DNA of 64,000 bases from Erwinia sp050410775 (GCF_050410775.1 NZ_CP191229.1), one strand, 5' to 3'. Counted from the stretch's first letter, positions 8,830-18,061 are shown. Notes: a model not told the origin generated them from the sequence alone. Translations and numbers: made by a program.

Positions 8830-8962
8830 GATGCTGTCAGCAAACCTCGCCTCCCGGCAAGGTCTCACTTACAGCGCAGGATGCGATCCTGGCTGCCCGG
8901 TAACCGGGTACTTAGTACCGTATTGACGATTAGCCGGCAATGAAGTTACTCCCCTTTGCTGC
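8830..8962 (-). promoter_or_regulatory. yybP-ykoY (PRE/SraF) manganese riboswitch of alx
   Basis: The minus strand reads AGCAAAGGGGAGTAACTTC near its start, then a pairing arm (GTACCCGGTTACCGGGCAGCC), and at the 3' side GAGACCTTGCCGGGAGGCGAGG followed by TTTGCTGACAGC. These are the conserved elements of the yybP-ykoY aptamer: the GGGGAGUA entry strand and the GACCUUGCC/GGCGAGG hairpin with loop residues contacting Mn2+. It ends about 55 bases before the alx start. In E. coli the same leader (SraF) controls alx at high pH and Mn2+. Confidence 0.88.
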
Positions 8963-9022
8963 GAATGAAGATAAGAGCCGGTGCGGCAAAGGTCAATCTC
9001 AGGCGGTAATATTTAGAAATGT

Positions 9023-10009
9023 TTACATAACCGCATTATCCGCAGGGAAAATAACGCCGGTCTGACGGCGTATTTCGGTCAGCAGCTTCGCCGTACTGCG
9101 CGAGCGGGCCAGACCGGCGTGATCCACCTGATTATCCTCTATCAGGTTCGCAAAAGTTTCCGCTTCGTAGAGCATAGTATTGATGTGCTGCGGCTGACTA
9201 AGATCCTGAGGCTTACCGCTGCGCGGGACGAAGGTGATGCGCTGACATTCTGCTATTTGCTCAATGAGCAGCGATCCATCCTCACCCTGAATCTCACTGG
9301 TGTTAACGGACTGGCTGACTTTGGAATGCAGCAGCGTAACGTCAAAATCGCCGTAGTCCATCACCACCGTGCCATGCGCATCCACGCCGCTTTCCAGCAG
9401 AGAGGCGTTGGCGGTCGCGCTGGCCGGTTCGCCCCAAAGCGCGATCGCAGAGGCCAGGCAGTAAAAGCCGATATCCATGATGGAGCCGTTGGACCAGGCC
9501 GGATTGAACGTATTCGGGTTTTCACCATCCAGGTAGCGCTGATAGCGGGATGAATACTGGCAGTAGGTCAGCTGCGCCTTACGCAGCTTGCCGATTTTTG
9601 GCAGCGACTGCTGGAGAACCTGAAAATTAGGCAGGCTGGCGGTTTTGAACGCCTCAAACAGCACAACCTGGTTTTCGCGGGCGCAGGCGAGCATCGCTTC
9701 GGCTTCGCGCAGATTGGATGCCAGCGGCTTTTCACAGATCACATGTTTCCCGTGCTGCATAAACAGCAGCGCCTGCTGACAGTGCAGCGCGTTAGGGCTG
9801 GCGAGATAGACCGCGTCGATATCATCTGACTGGGCCATCTGCTCCAGGGAGGTAAAAAGATGCGCCACATGATAATCGTTGCTGAAGGCCTGAGCCTGTT
9901 CAAGCGACCGGGAATAAACGGCGGTAAGTTTCATTTTACCGGTTTCATGGGCGGCATCGACGAACTGCCGCGTAATCCAGTTGGTGCCTACTATTGCGAA
10001 GCGAATCAT
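9023..10009 (-). CDS. ygjR: Gfo/Idh/MocA-family oxidoreductase YgjR
   Basis: A 328-residue NAD(P)-dependent sugar-dehydrogenase-like protein. The N-terminal Rossmann fold begins FAIVGTNWITRQFVDAA; the family EKP motif is present (HVICEKPLASN, around residues 92-102), carrying the catalytic lysine. The C-terminal alpha/beta domain includes an IMDIGFYCLASAIALWGEP stretch typical of the family. Length and position after alx match E. coli YgjR, whose substrate is not known. Confidence 0.88.
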   Translation of the reverse strand: MIRFAIVGTNWITRQFVDAAHETGKMKLTAVYSRSLEQAQAFSNDYHVAHLFTSLEQMAQSDDIDAVYLASPNALHCQQALLFMQHGKHVICEKPLASNLREAEAMLACARENQVVLFEAFKTASLPNFQVLQQSLPKIGKLRKAQLTYCQYSSRYQRYLDGENPNTFNPAWSNGSIMDIGFYCLASAIALWGEPASATANASLLESGVDAHGTVVMDYGDFDVTLLHSKVSQSVNTSEIQGEDGSLLIEQIAECQRITFVPRSGKPQDLSQPQHINTMLYEAETFANLIEDNQVDHAGLARSRSTAKLLTEIRRQTGVIFPADNAVM

Positions 10010-10242
10010 GGCTTGTTGCGATCTCCACTCATTGAATTATCTGTGGAACCGTTCGGTCAGCGTCCCACCCTGTTCTTCATCAGAGTAGCATGCGAAGCTG
10101 GCGGCACACCGTGAAAAAATCGTTGTTTTAATAACAAAAACCGGTAAGCACAGCGCCGGGGAAAGCGGAGGAATATTTGATTTTTCACGCCGCCTCTTAG
10201 AGGATAGGGTCAGATAACACCTTCCGGGATAAATGCACAATA

Positions 10243-11934
10243 ATGACAACGGGCAGCCGACATGCACTGAACTGGACCAGCATACTTGTTGCGATTCCGG
10301 TGGGATTTGCCGCCTCGCTGGTGACGTTGCTCTTCCGGATGACCATCGAGCTAATCAATTCTCTGCTGTTCGGCAGCGAAAAGGACATTACTCAGGCGAT
10401 TAACGTCTATCCCTGGTATTTCTGGCCGCTGATCGTCGGGGCTGGCGGCGTGATAGCCGGATTCTTTCTGCGTTATGCTACGGCGATTGAGCAAAAAGAG
10501 ACGGTGCGGACGGACTATCTGGAGGTGATTAACGCCAGGCTGGATGCAGTTCCGACCAAAACCTCGCTATTCCGGGCGCTCTCCTCCATCGCCAGTATCA
10601 GCAGCGGTGCGTCAATCGGCAAGGAAGGGCCGATGGTGCAGCTTTCCGCGCTCTGCGGCAGCCTGATGGGCCGGTTCTGCTTTCAGCGTTTCAGCCTGAA
10701 AAACAGCGATCTGGTGGCGATGGCGGCAGCGGCGGGCCTCTCGTCCGTCTATCATGCGCCGCTCGCCTCCGCCATCTTTGTAGCGGAAATCGCGTTTGGC
10801 ATCTCTGCGCTTCAGCGCGTAATCCCGCTGATTATCTCCTCCGGCGTGGCGGTGCTGACCATGTGGACGCTGGGGCACCGTTCCGCCATCTATACCCTGA
10901 CCAGCGCGCAGTTTGATCTGACGCCCGTTAACATGCTGCTGACCGTCGCGCTGGGGCTGCTGGCCGGGCTGGTGGGCGGGGCGTTTATCTGGCTGATCAA
11001 TCAGTGCAAAACCCGTTTTGGTAAGGTAAAAAACCTGCCGCTGCGTTTAGGGCTGGGCGGGCTGCTGGTCGGGATTCTGGCGACAGGCAGCAGCAATATA
11101 CTTGGCAACGGTTACGAAGTGATTGTGGCGATCATGGCAGGCGGCCTGATGCTGAAAGGGCTGTTGATTTTGCTGGTGCTGAAGATGGTCGCGACCGCTG
11201 TATCGGTGGGATCGAATGCCGTCGGCGGTCTCTTTACGCCCTCGCTGCTGATTGGTGCCATTCTCGGCGTGCTGCTGGCCTCGCTGGCGACGCTTGCGGG
11301 CCTGCCGGTCAGCCACGCGGTAATTTTTGCCGCCATCGGCATGGGAGCGGTGCTGGCGTCGGTCAGCCAGGCGCCGCTGATGGCGATGCTGATGGTGCTG
11401 GAAATGACGCTCAACAGCAGCCTGCTTTTCCCAACGATGATCGCCTGCGTGCTGGCCACCATGACCGCTTACCGGCTGCAGCTCGCCAGCACCTATCCGC
11501 TGATCAAAAACCACTTCAGCCGGTCAGATGCAAAGTTCGAGTTTGATAATGGCATCATTTCGCAGTTCATTGTCTCGGGCGCGGCGCTAAGGCCCGACGA
11601 TTCCGTAGGTAAAGCGCTGGCGGTCAGCTCGCTGAAACGGGAGCGGTTTGTCTACGTGGTCAATGATGAAGGGCAGTTTCTCGGCGCAACCTCCATTCAC
11701 GATATTTCCCGGAAGGTGCTGGATAAGGAAATAACCCTGAACTCGCCGGTCAGCTGCGTTATGGACGCCGCTTTCCCGACCATTTTCGAAAACCAGACTA
11801 TTACGGAAGGGTGGGAAGCCTTTGCCAGAGTGACGCTGGAGCGGTTACCGGTGCTGAATAATCCGCAGGAAAGAAAATATCTTGGCGCGCTGACCAAAAC
11901 CAGCCTGATCCAGAAGGCAAAGGCGTTTCTCTGA
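10243..11934 (+). CDS. ClC-type chloride channel/antiporter with C-terminal CBS pair
   Basis: A 563-residue ClC protein. The membrane part (about 1-425) shows the anion-pathway motifs: GKEGP with the gating glutamate at Glu128, and GGLFTPSLLIGA. The region around GKEGP and the following MAAAAGLSSVYHAPLASAIFVAEIAFG resembles E. coli ClcB more than ClcA. Unlike ClcB (about 418 residues) it carries an extra C-terminal part of about 130 residues with two CBS-like repeats (starting SGAALRPDDSVGKALAV and SCVMDAAFPTIFENQTITEGWEAF), probably a nucleotide-sensing regulatory domain. Divergent from ygjR and absent from this spot in E. coli, so likely an insertion. The ribosome site is weak (GGGA 13 bases upstream). 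Gating glutamate present suggests Cl-/H+ exchange (inference). Confidence 0.85.
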   Translation: MTTGSRHALNWTSILVAIPVGFAASLVTLLFRMTIELINSLLFGSEKDITQAINVYPWYFWPLIVGAGGVIAGFFLRYATAIEQKETVRTDYLEVINARLDAVPTKTSLFRALSSIASISSGASIGKEGPMVQLSALCGSLMGRFCFQRFSLKNSDLVAMAAAAGLSSVYHAPLASAIFVAEIAFGISALQRVIPLIISSGVAVLTMWTLGHRSAIYTLTSAQFDLTPVNMLLTVALGLLAGLVGGAFIWLINQCKTRFGKVKNLPLRLGLGGLLVGILATGSSNILGNGYEVIVAIMAGGLMLKGLLILLVLKMVATAVSVGSNAVGGLFTPSLLIGAILGVLLASLATLAGLPVSHAVIFAAIGMGAVLASVSQAPLMAMLMVLEMTLNSSLLFPTMIACVLATMTAYRLQLASTYPLIKNHFSRSDAKFEFDNGIISQFIVSGAALRPDDSVGKALAVSSLKRERFVYVVNDEGQFLGATSIHDISRKVLDKEITLNSPVSCVMDAAFPTIFENQTITEGWEAFARVTLERLPVLNNPQERKYLGALTKTSLIQKAKAFL

Positions 11935-12025
11935 CGGCGTAATTAAAATCAGAAGGAAGCGTCGACTAGAACAAGCGATAGCTGAAAAGGGCGCAGCGAT
12001 TGGTATCAACCAGGCCGCCGTCTGC

Positions 12026-12532
12026 TCAGGGCCGTTCTTTATTAGTCAGCTCTTTCCAGTTCAGCCAGAGCCGCATATCAAACTCCAGCTGATGATAATC
12101 GGGTTCCATATGGCAGCATAACTGGTAGAACGCTTTGTTATGCTCTTTCTCTTTCAGATGCGCGAGTTCATGGATCACGATCATCCGTAAGAAATCCTCC
12201 GGGCCATCGCGGAACAGGGTGGCAATTCGGATTTCATTATTGGATTTCAGCTTGCCGCCCTGCACGCGGGAGACAAAAGTATTGGTGCCCAGCGTGCCTT
12301 TAATCGGGTTCTGTTTGTTATCGTACATCACCTTAGAGAGCGCGGAGGCATTTCTCACATAGCGCTGCTTGAAATCGGAAACGTACTGATACAACGCCTT
12401 ATCGTTCTGCACGCTGTGGCCGCCCGGATATTTTTTATCCAGCCAGAGGCCCAGCTTGCCCTGGTCAAACAGCGTCTGAACCTGAGTGATAATGGTGGGG
12501 GGGTAACCGTTCAGATAGCGTAACTGAGTCAT
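12026..12532 (-). CDS. ygjP: YgjP-like zinc metallopeptidase-fold protein
   Basis: A 168-residue YgjP/SprT-like (M48-superfamily) protein. The zinc motif HELAHLKEKEH lies at about residues 119-129, with a downstream His/Glu (CHMEPDYHQLE) as probable third ligand. Length matches E. coli YgjP (167). The family is predicted metal-dependent hydrolase; a UTP pyrophosphatase activity has been proposed for E. coli YgjP. Divergent from rlmG. Confidence 0.88.
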   Translation of the reverse strand: MTQLRYLNGYPPTIITQVQTLFDQGKLGLWLDKKYPGGHSVQNDKALYQYVSDFKQRYVRNASALSKVMYDNKQNPIKGTLGTNTFVSRVQGGKLKSNNEIRIATLFRDGPEDFLRMIVIHELAHLKEKEHNKAFYQLCCHMEPDYHQLEFDMRLWLNWKELTNKERP

Positions 12533-12593
12533 AATGCCGGAAGAGTAATAAATTTTCCCGATTATAGCCTTTTAAGGCGGCGGTTGAACATCG

Positions 12594-12632
12594 CTCCGGC
12601 GATCGCCGGGGCGGCATGTCCCCGCCGGAGAC
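12594..12632. repeat. GC-rich nested inverted repeat between ygjP and rlmG
   Basis: CTCCGGCG pairs with CGCCGGAG, enclosing a CCGGCGATCGCCGG palindrome and a GGGG/CCCC stem. It lies in the 211-bp divergent interval, so it sits in the leader or promoter region of both genes. Its role is unknown. Confidence 0.45.
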
Positions 12633-12743
12633 AACGTTGAGCGCCACTTTTAACGCTGACCGCGCCGCCAGCGGAAGAAAAACGTTTACTGTCGGCCCGT
12701 TTTAGGGGATAAAACGCGGGAATTTTACCACGCCGGAGATCCC

Positions 12744-13871
12744 ATGAGCCAACTCGAACTGAGCCACCGCACGCTGACGCTGCACCGTTTTCCCCAGATG
12801 CGCGAAGAGAGTCCGTTGCAGGCATGGGATGCAGCCGATGAGTATCTGCTCAGCCACATTGCCGAAACTCCCGCGAACGGGCCAACCCTGATCTTCAATG
12901 ACACCTTTGGCGCGCTGGCCTGTGCGCTCTTCGGCGAAGAGTTATACAGCATCAGCGACTCATTTATCGCTCATCAGGCAACACGACAGAACCTGTCGAT
13001 GAACGGCATGGATGAAGGTGACGTAACGCTGCTGGACAGCCTTGCGCCACTGCCCGACTCCCCAGCGCGCGTCGTGATCAAAATCCCTAAAACGCTGGCG
13101 CTGCTTGAGCAGCAGCTGCGCGCGCTGCGCAGCGTGGTCACGCCACAGACGCAGGTTATCGCGGCGGGTAAGGCGAAGGATATCCACACCTCAACATTGC
13201 AGCTATTTGAGCGCGTATTAGGCACCACCAAAACGTCACTCGCGGTCAAAAAAGCGCGGCTGATCTACTGCACGCCGACGCTGCCAGCGCTTGCGGACTC
13301 ACCGGTTATCAACAGCTGGCCGCTTGACGGCACTTCATACCAGATTCACAACCACGCCAACGTTTTCGCCCGCAGCGGCCTTGATGTTGGTGCGCGCTTC
13401 TTCCTGGAGCATCTGCCGGATGGGCTTGAAGGGGAGATTGTCGATCTGGGCTGCGGAAACGGCGTGATTGGCCTGATGGCGCTGGAGAAAAATCCCGCTG
13501 CCGAGGTGCACTTCCTCGATGAGTCCTGGATGGCAGTGGCTTCCAGCCAGATGAACGTGGAGCTGAACCGTCCTGAAGATCTGGCCCGAAGTCACTTTGG
13601 CGTGAATAACGCGATGGCGGGTTTCCCTTCCGATCGCTTACATGCGGTACTCTGTAATCCGCCGTTCCATCAGCAAAGCGCGCTGACCGATCATATCGCC
13701 TGGCAGATGTTCCGCGATGCGCGGCGCTGCCTGCAATATGGCGGCGAGCTGCGCATCGTGGGTAACCGCCACTTAGATTATTACCGCAAGATGAAAAAAC
13801 TGTTCGGTAACTGCACCACGGTTGCCTCGAATCAGAAATTCGTTATCCTGCGCTCGGTAAAACTCCGCTAG
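12744..13871 (+). CDS. rlmG: 23S rRNA (guanine-1835-N2) methyltransferase RlmG
   Basis: A 375-residue enzyme that methylates N2 of G1835 in naked 23S rRNA using S-adenosylmethionine. The N-terminal half is a catalytically inactive methyltransferase-like domain, the C-terminal half (from about 195) the active one: the SAM-binding motif VDLGCGNGVIGLMALEK (about 233-249) and the catalytic NPPF motif in LCNPPFHQQ (about 302-310). A GGAG ribosome site sits five bases before the ATG. Order ygjP-rlmG-fadH is as in E. coli. Confidence 0.93.
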   Translation: MSQLELSHRTLTLHRFPQMREESPLQAWDAADEYLLSHIAETPANGPTLIFNDTFGALACALFGEELYSISDSFIAHQATRQNLSMNGMDEGDVTLLDSLAPLPDSPARVVIKIPKTLALLEQQLRALRSVVTPQTQVIAAGKAKDIHTSTLQLFERVLGTTKTSLAVKKARLIYCTPTLPALADSPVINSWPLDGTSYQIHNHANVFARSGLDVGARFFLEHLPDGLEGEIVDLGCGNGVIGLMALEKNPAAEVHFLDESWMAVASSQMNVELNRPEDLARSHFGVNNAMAGFPSDRLHAVLCNPPFHQQSALTDHIAWQMFRDARRCLQYGGELRIVGNRHLDYYRKMKKLFGNCTTVASNQKFVILRSVKLR

Positions 13872-13884
13872 GCTGGAACCAGCC

Positions 13885-14598
13885 TTATCGCCGCCTTATC
13901 CAGGAAAATCGCTGCTGATAGCCGTGACTGAAATGGGTATTGCGGCGATAGCTCGCCTGCGCTTCCGCCATGCAGTAGGTACAGATCCGGCTCAGCTCAA
14001 TCTGTGCTTCCGGGACGCCTTCGCGCATTGCCATCCGCTTCACCAGCAGCGATAAGTCGAACCAGACGCCCTGCGTGGTGCCACAGGCCTGCGCGCGTAT
14101 GGCATGGCGGTTGGCTGGCTGCTGTTCAGTAAAATGCATCATGCCGGCCAGACTGAGCGGATCCTCCTGCTCTACCTGATCTATCAGCGTTTTCCCCAGC
14201 TCGTAACAGCACGGCCCGATAGAAGGGCCAATGGCGATCGTCAGGCTCTCCGGCGATGCCCCGCGCTCACACAGGCGATGGATAGCATTGATCACCACGC
14301 CTTTCAGGGCGCCGCTGAGTCCGGCATGTACCGCCGCAACCTGCTTCCTGTGCGTATCTGCAATCAGCACGGGCAGGCAATCTGCGGTATAAACCGCAAC
14401 CGGCCGGCTATCCGTGGCGATCAGGCCATCCGCGTCGCGGCTTTTTACCGGCAGCGCCTCGTCCGCCAGCACCACGGTGGCGCTGTGGCGCTGACGGTTA
14501 TAAATCGCCTCTTCAGGTGGGCGCTCGCCCGCAGGCAGAAAAGCATGTTCCAGCCAGTCAAGACGCGACAATAGCGGAGAGTGGTAGGGCAGAGACAT
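13885..14598 (-). CDS. YfiH/PgeF-like multicopper polyphenol oxidase family protein
   Basis: A 237-residue member of the YfiH/LACC1 family (polyphenol-oxidase or purine nucleoside phosphorylase/adenosine deaminase type). Family motifs: AVYTADCLPVLIAD with the Cys metal/catalytic residue, VAAVHAGLSGALKGVV with the His, IAIGPSIGPCCYELG, and the C-terminal ICTYCMAEAQASYRRNTHFSHG. The start at MSLPYHSPLL is supported by AAGGA eight bases upstream; a reading 27 bases longer lacks one. E. coli carries its yfiH/pgeF next to rluD, so this gene between rlmG and fadH is probably a second, paralogous copy (inference). Confidence 0.85.
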   Translation of the reverse strand: MSLPYHSPLLSRLDWLEHAFLPAGERPPEEAIYNRQRHSATVVLADEALPVKSRDADGLIATDSRPVAVYTADCLPVLIADTHRKQVAAVHAGLSGALKGVVINAIHRLCERGASPESLTIAIGPSIGPCCYELGKTLIDQVEQEDPLSLAGMMHFTEQQPANRHAIRAQACGTTQGVWFDLSLLVKRMAMREGVPEAQIELSRICTYCMAEAQASYRRNTHFSHGYQQRFSWIRRR

Positions 14599-14686
14599 CA
14601 CTGAGTCCTTATCGGCAAACGGCATGCTGACAATGTCTGCATATTATGGCCGTGATGCAACTTATTTAGGATGCCAGCGGCGGCGG

Positions 14687-16696
14687 TTAAATGCCGAGCG
14701 CCAGCCGGGTACCCTGCGCGATAGCGCGGCGGGCATCCAGCTCCAGCGCCACATCCGCACCGCCGATGATATGGACGCGTTTGCCTGAGGCCATCAGCGG
14801 TTCCGCCAGCGTCCGGTTTGGCTCCTGCCCGGCGCACACCACCACATTATCGACGTTCAGCTGCGTTTCAACGCCGTCGCGGCGGATTAACAGGCCCTGG
14901 TCATCAATCCTCAGGTACTCCACGCCGCCCCACATTGTCACCCCATGCATTTGCAGACTTGCGCGGTGGATCCAACCGGTTGTTTTACCGAGCCCGGCGC
15001 CGGGTTTGCCCGCTTTGCGCTGTAGCAACCAGATCTGACGTTCAGGATGAGGAAGCTGCGGCTCAGTCAGGCCGCCTGGGTGCTGAAGCGTCTGGTCAAT
15101 TCCCCACTGGCGGCAGAAGGCTTCAACGTCCAGGCTGGTGGAGGGACCGTGCTGGCAGAGATATTCAGCGGTATCGAAGCCGATGCCTCCGGCACCGATA
15201 ATTGCGACGCGTTTGCCAACCGGCTTTTTATCGCGCAGTACTTCCAGATAGCTGAGGACCGATGGGTTATCGATACCGGGGATCGCCGGGATACGGGGTG
15301 ACACGCCGCTGGCCAGGATAATCTCATTAAACTGTTGCAGAGCTGACACGGTGGCCCACTCTCCCAGACGTAGTGCGACGTTGTGCAGTTCCAGCTGACG
15401 GCGAAAATAGCGCAGCGTCTCGCTGAACTCTTCCTTGCCGGGGATCTGCCGGGCGATGTTGAACTGACCGCCGATTTCCGCCGCGCTGTCGAACAGCGTT
15501 ACCTTATGTCCCCGTATGGCCGCGTTAACGGCAAACGCCACGCCCGCCGGACCAGCGCCAACCACGGCGAGCTGTTTTACCCGATCGGTCTTGATTACGG
15601 GCATCTCGGTTTCATGACAGGCGCGAGGGTTCACCAGGCAGGAGGTGATTTTCCCGGCAAATATTTGATCCAGGCAGGCCTGATTGCAGCCAATACAGGT
15701 ATTAATCTCATCACTGCGGCCCTGCTGTGCTTTACGGACAAACTCTGCGTCGGCCAGAAAAGGACGCGCCATTGACACCATATCCGCACAGCCCTCATCC
15801 AGCAGCGCCTGGGCGATATCGGGATGATTAATCCGGTTAGTCGTGATCAGCGGCAGGCTGATGTGCTGCCGCAGCTGTCGGGTAACCCAGCCAAAGGCGC
15901 CACGGGGTACCGAAGTGGCGATTGTGGGCACCCGCGCTTCGTGCCAGCCGATCCCGGTATTTATCAGCGTGGCCCCAGCCTGCTCGATGGCCTGCGCCAG
16001 CCGGATAGTTTGCGGTAGCGTATTGCCTTCGCTGACCAGATCCAGCATGGAAAGCCGGTAAATAACGATAAAATCTTTCCCGACCGCTTCACGTACCGCC
16101 CGGACAATCTCCACGGCAAAACGCATCCGCCGCACCTCGTCTCCTCCCCATTGATCGTTTCGCTGATTAGTGCGGGCGGCCAGGAACTGGTTAATCAGGT
16201 AGCCTTCTGAACCCATTATCTCAACGCCGTCATAGCCCGCCTGCCTGGCCAGCGAGGCGCAGCGCGCGAAATCAGCGATCAGCGCCAGAATAGCCTCGTG
16301 ACTTAGGGCGTGGGGCCGGAACGGATTAATCGGCGCCTGTAAAGAGGAGGGGGCCACCAGGGCAGGCTGATAGCTGTAGCGGCCTGCGTGCAGGATCTGA
16401 AGGGCGATTTTACCGCCAGCGTGGTGTACGGCGTCGGTGATCTCACGATGATGCGCCAGCCGATCGGGATGATTCAGCACCGACGCGCCCGCCATCACCA
16501 CGCCTTCGGGGGTGGGGGAAATGCCGCCGGTCACGATCAGCGCCACGCCAGCCGCTGCCCGTTCCGCATAGAAGGCGGCCAGCCGCCGCGGCCCGTCCGG
16601 GTGCTCCTCCAGGCCGGTATGCATGGAGCCCATCAGAAAGCGATTTTTTAACTGGGTAAAGCCCAGATCCAGCGGAGAGAAAAGGGAAGCGCGCAT
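14687..16696 (-). CDS. fadH: 2,4-dienoyl-CoA reductase (NADPH) FadH
   Basis: A 669-residue iron-sulfur flavoprotein that reduces 2,4-dienoyl-CoA to 3-enoyl-CoA during beta-oxidation of unsaturated fatty acids. The N-terminal TIM barrel (Old Yellow Enzyme type, FMN) covers about 1-330. A 4Fe-4S cluster motif follows (CIGCNQACLDQIFAGKITSC, about 334-353). The C-terminal part has FAD and NADPH Rossmann motifs (VVGAGPAGVAFAV near 380 and AIIGAGGIGFDTAEYL near 500). Length agrees with E. coli FadH (672 residues). Single gene on the minus strand. Confidence 0.95.
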   Translation of the reverse strand: MRASLFSPLDLGFTQLKNRFLMGSMHTGLEEHPDGPRRLAAFYAERAAAGVALIVTGGISPTPEGVVMAGASVLNHPDRLAHHREITDAVHHAGGKIALQILHAGRYSYQPALVAPSSLQAPINPFRPHALSHEAILALIADFARCASLARQAGYDGVEIMGSEGYLINQFLAARTNQRNDQWGGDEVRRMRFAVEIVRAVREAVGKDFIVIYRLSMLDLVSEGNTLPQTIRLAQAIEQAGATLINTGIGWHEARVPTIATSVPRGAFGWVTRQLRQHISLPLITTNRINHPDIAQALLDEGCADMVSMARPFLADAEFVRKAQQGRSDEINTCIGCNQACLDQIFAGKITSCLVNPRACHETEMPVIKTDRVKQLAVVGAGPAGVAFAVNAAIRGHKVTLFDSAAEIGGQFNIARQIPGKEEFSETLRYFRRQLELHNVALRLGEWATVSALQQFNEIILASGVSPRIPAIPGIDNPSVLSYLEVLRDKKPVGKRVAIIGAGGIGFDTAEYLCQHGPSTSLDVEAFCRQWGIDQTLQHPGGLTEPQLPHPERQIWLLQRKAGKPGAGLGKTTGWIHRASLQMHGVTMWGGVEYLRIDDQGLLIRRDGVETQLNVDNVVVCAGQEPNRTLAEPLMASGKRVHIIGGADVALELDARRAIAQGTRLALGI

Positions 16697-17434
16697 AGGA
16701 TCCTGCGGTGAAGTGGTCGGATGAGTTCCACTTTAGCGGCGAACGCGGCATTCTCAAGCGCTCATCGCCGGGAGTGTGATGCGCCCCCGGTTTTCAGCGG
16801 CGTGGGCGGTTGTTAAGCGATACGGTCAGGGTAACGGCATTTAAACGAACGGAAGCAGCAGAAAAGAGGGATGATTTATCATTTATAATTGCAGGCTGGG
16901 ATGTAAAGTTTCTTAAATAGTGAAATTTCATCCTGACATTAATTGATAAATAAAGTGAGTATCCGCACGCCTGATATTATCGGGTATTCGCATGCTTATT
17001 CTGCATATAAACCATTTTTTAAATGAGGTCTTATGAGAGTGGAGTATTAAAAGGAGACAGATGTCTTTATTATTCGGGCGGGGTTTTGTAATTAAATAAA
17101 GCAATAAACGAAAAGTAATAACGGGCGTTATTTCATTAACTCATTGAATTATATGTGTAAATTAAATAATTATAATCCATATGAAATTATTATGAATAAA
17201 GCCGCGCACTGGCAAATTCGGGGTTTAATGGAAAGCGGATTTAAGTAAAATTACAATTCGCTATTTTTATACTCAGCCAGGATTACTCTTAATAATGTTG
17301 CTGGCACTAAAATGTCAGAACTTATTCCAGCGCTTATGTACATAATCATTACAGAGGCTTTCCCTCTGTATATCCCTTTTATTCCCGTCCGGCGCCCAGG
17401 TTTATTCCTGTTGTCCTGAGAGAGAGGCTTTATT
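16697..17434. other. 738-bp mostly AT-rich interval between fadH and the carbonic anhydrase gene
   Basis: The first 150 bases are GC-balanced and should carry the fadH promoter. From about 16860 to 17380 the sequence is markedly AT-rich, unlike its surroundings, which suggests a horizontally acquired or H-NS-bound region. It carries two very short reading frames with good ribosome sites (see the separate entry) and presumably the promoter of the carbonic anhydrase operon. A reading frame on the minus strand overlapping the carbonic anhydrase start has no coding character. Confidence 0.55.
17061..17099 (+). CDS. Possible 12-codon leader or small-protein frame
   Basis: An ATG preceded by AAGGAGACAG (strong Shine-Dalgarno, five-base spacing) opens a 12-codon frame reading MSLLFGRGFVIK, then TAA. 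Just upstream, an ATG at 17033 with GAGG before it opens a five-codon frame (MRVEY) that ends inside the AAAAGGAG of the second. Tandem tiny frames like this can be leader peptides. Too short for confidence; no homology can be judged. Confidence 0.25.
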   Translation: MSLLFGRGFVIK

Positions 17435-18061
17435 TTGACGACTCTAAAACCCCTGTTAGCGAAAAACCGCAGTTGGGCCTTACAGCGCCGCCAACGCAAT
17501 CCTCATTACTTTCAGCAGAATGTACATTCGCAAAAACCGCACTCGCTCTGGATCGGCTGCTCGGACAGCCGTGTTCCCGCTGAAGTCCTGACCGGCGCCC
17601 ATCCGGGCGAGCTGTTTGTGCACCGTAATATCGCCAATATGGTGGTCAGCGGCGATGATAACTTTATGAGCGTCCTTCAGTACGCGATTGAATACCTTAA
17701 TGTTTCACGCATTGTCCTTTGTGGCCACTATGGCTGTGGCGGCGTACAGGCGGCCGTTTCGCTGCCTGATATCCCTCTCTCTGATGAAAACTCACCGCTG
17801 GCGCGCCGTATCACCCAGCTCCGTAAGGCGCTGGCCCCGGGCCTGGCTGAAACCCGCGACGCGACGGATGAAAGCGAGCGGCTTAATCTGCTGGTGGAAG
17901 CTAACGTGCTGGCGCAGTTTGGCCACCTGATTCGCACGGAACCGGTGCTTAATGCCTGGCGCGCAGGTGGGGAGCTTGACGTTTTTGGCTGTGTATACGA
18001 CCTGCAGTCGGGTCATCTCAAAGAGCTGATTCAGCAAAACGCAGAGGGACAGTTACCATGA
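17435..18061 (+). CDS. can: Beta-class carbonic anhydrase
   Basis: A 208-residue beta-carbonic anhydrase interconverting CO2 and bicarbonate in the cytosol. All zinc and active-site residues are in their family positions: Cys42, Asp44 and Arg46 in CSDSR, then His98 and Cys101 in GHYGCGG. It starts at TTG with GAGAGAGG about eight bases upstream. Its end overlaps the following SulP transporter gene (ATGA), so the two are translationally coupled. E. coli Can is 220 residues and sits elsewhere, next to hpt, so this may be an additional copy; the symbol is given for the family only. Confidence 0.88.
   Translation: MTTLKPLLAKNRSWALQRRQRNPHYFQQNVHSQKPHSLWIGCSDSRVPAEVLTGAHPGELFVHRNIANMVVSGDDNFMSVLQYAIEYLNVSRIVLCGHYGCGGVQAAVSLPDIPLSDENSPLARRITQLRKALAPGLAETRDATDESERLNLLVEANVLAQFGHLIRTEPVLNAWRAGGELDVFGCVYDLQSGHLKELIQQNAEGQLP

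Noticed and set aside
17251..17499. 82-codon frame on the minus strand overlapping the carbonic anhydrase start
   Set aside because: Overlaps the 5' end of a certain gene on the opposite strand, has no ribosome site and no recognisable features.
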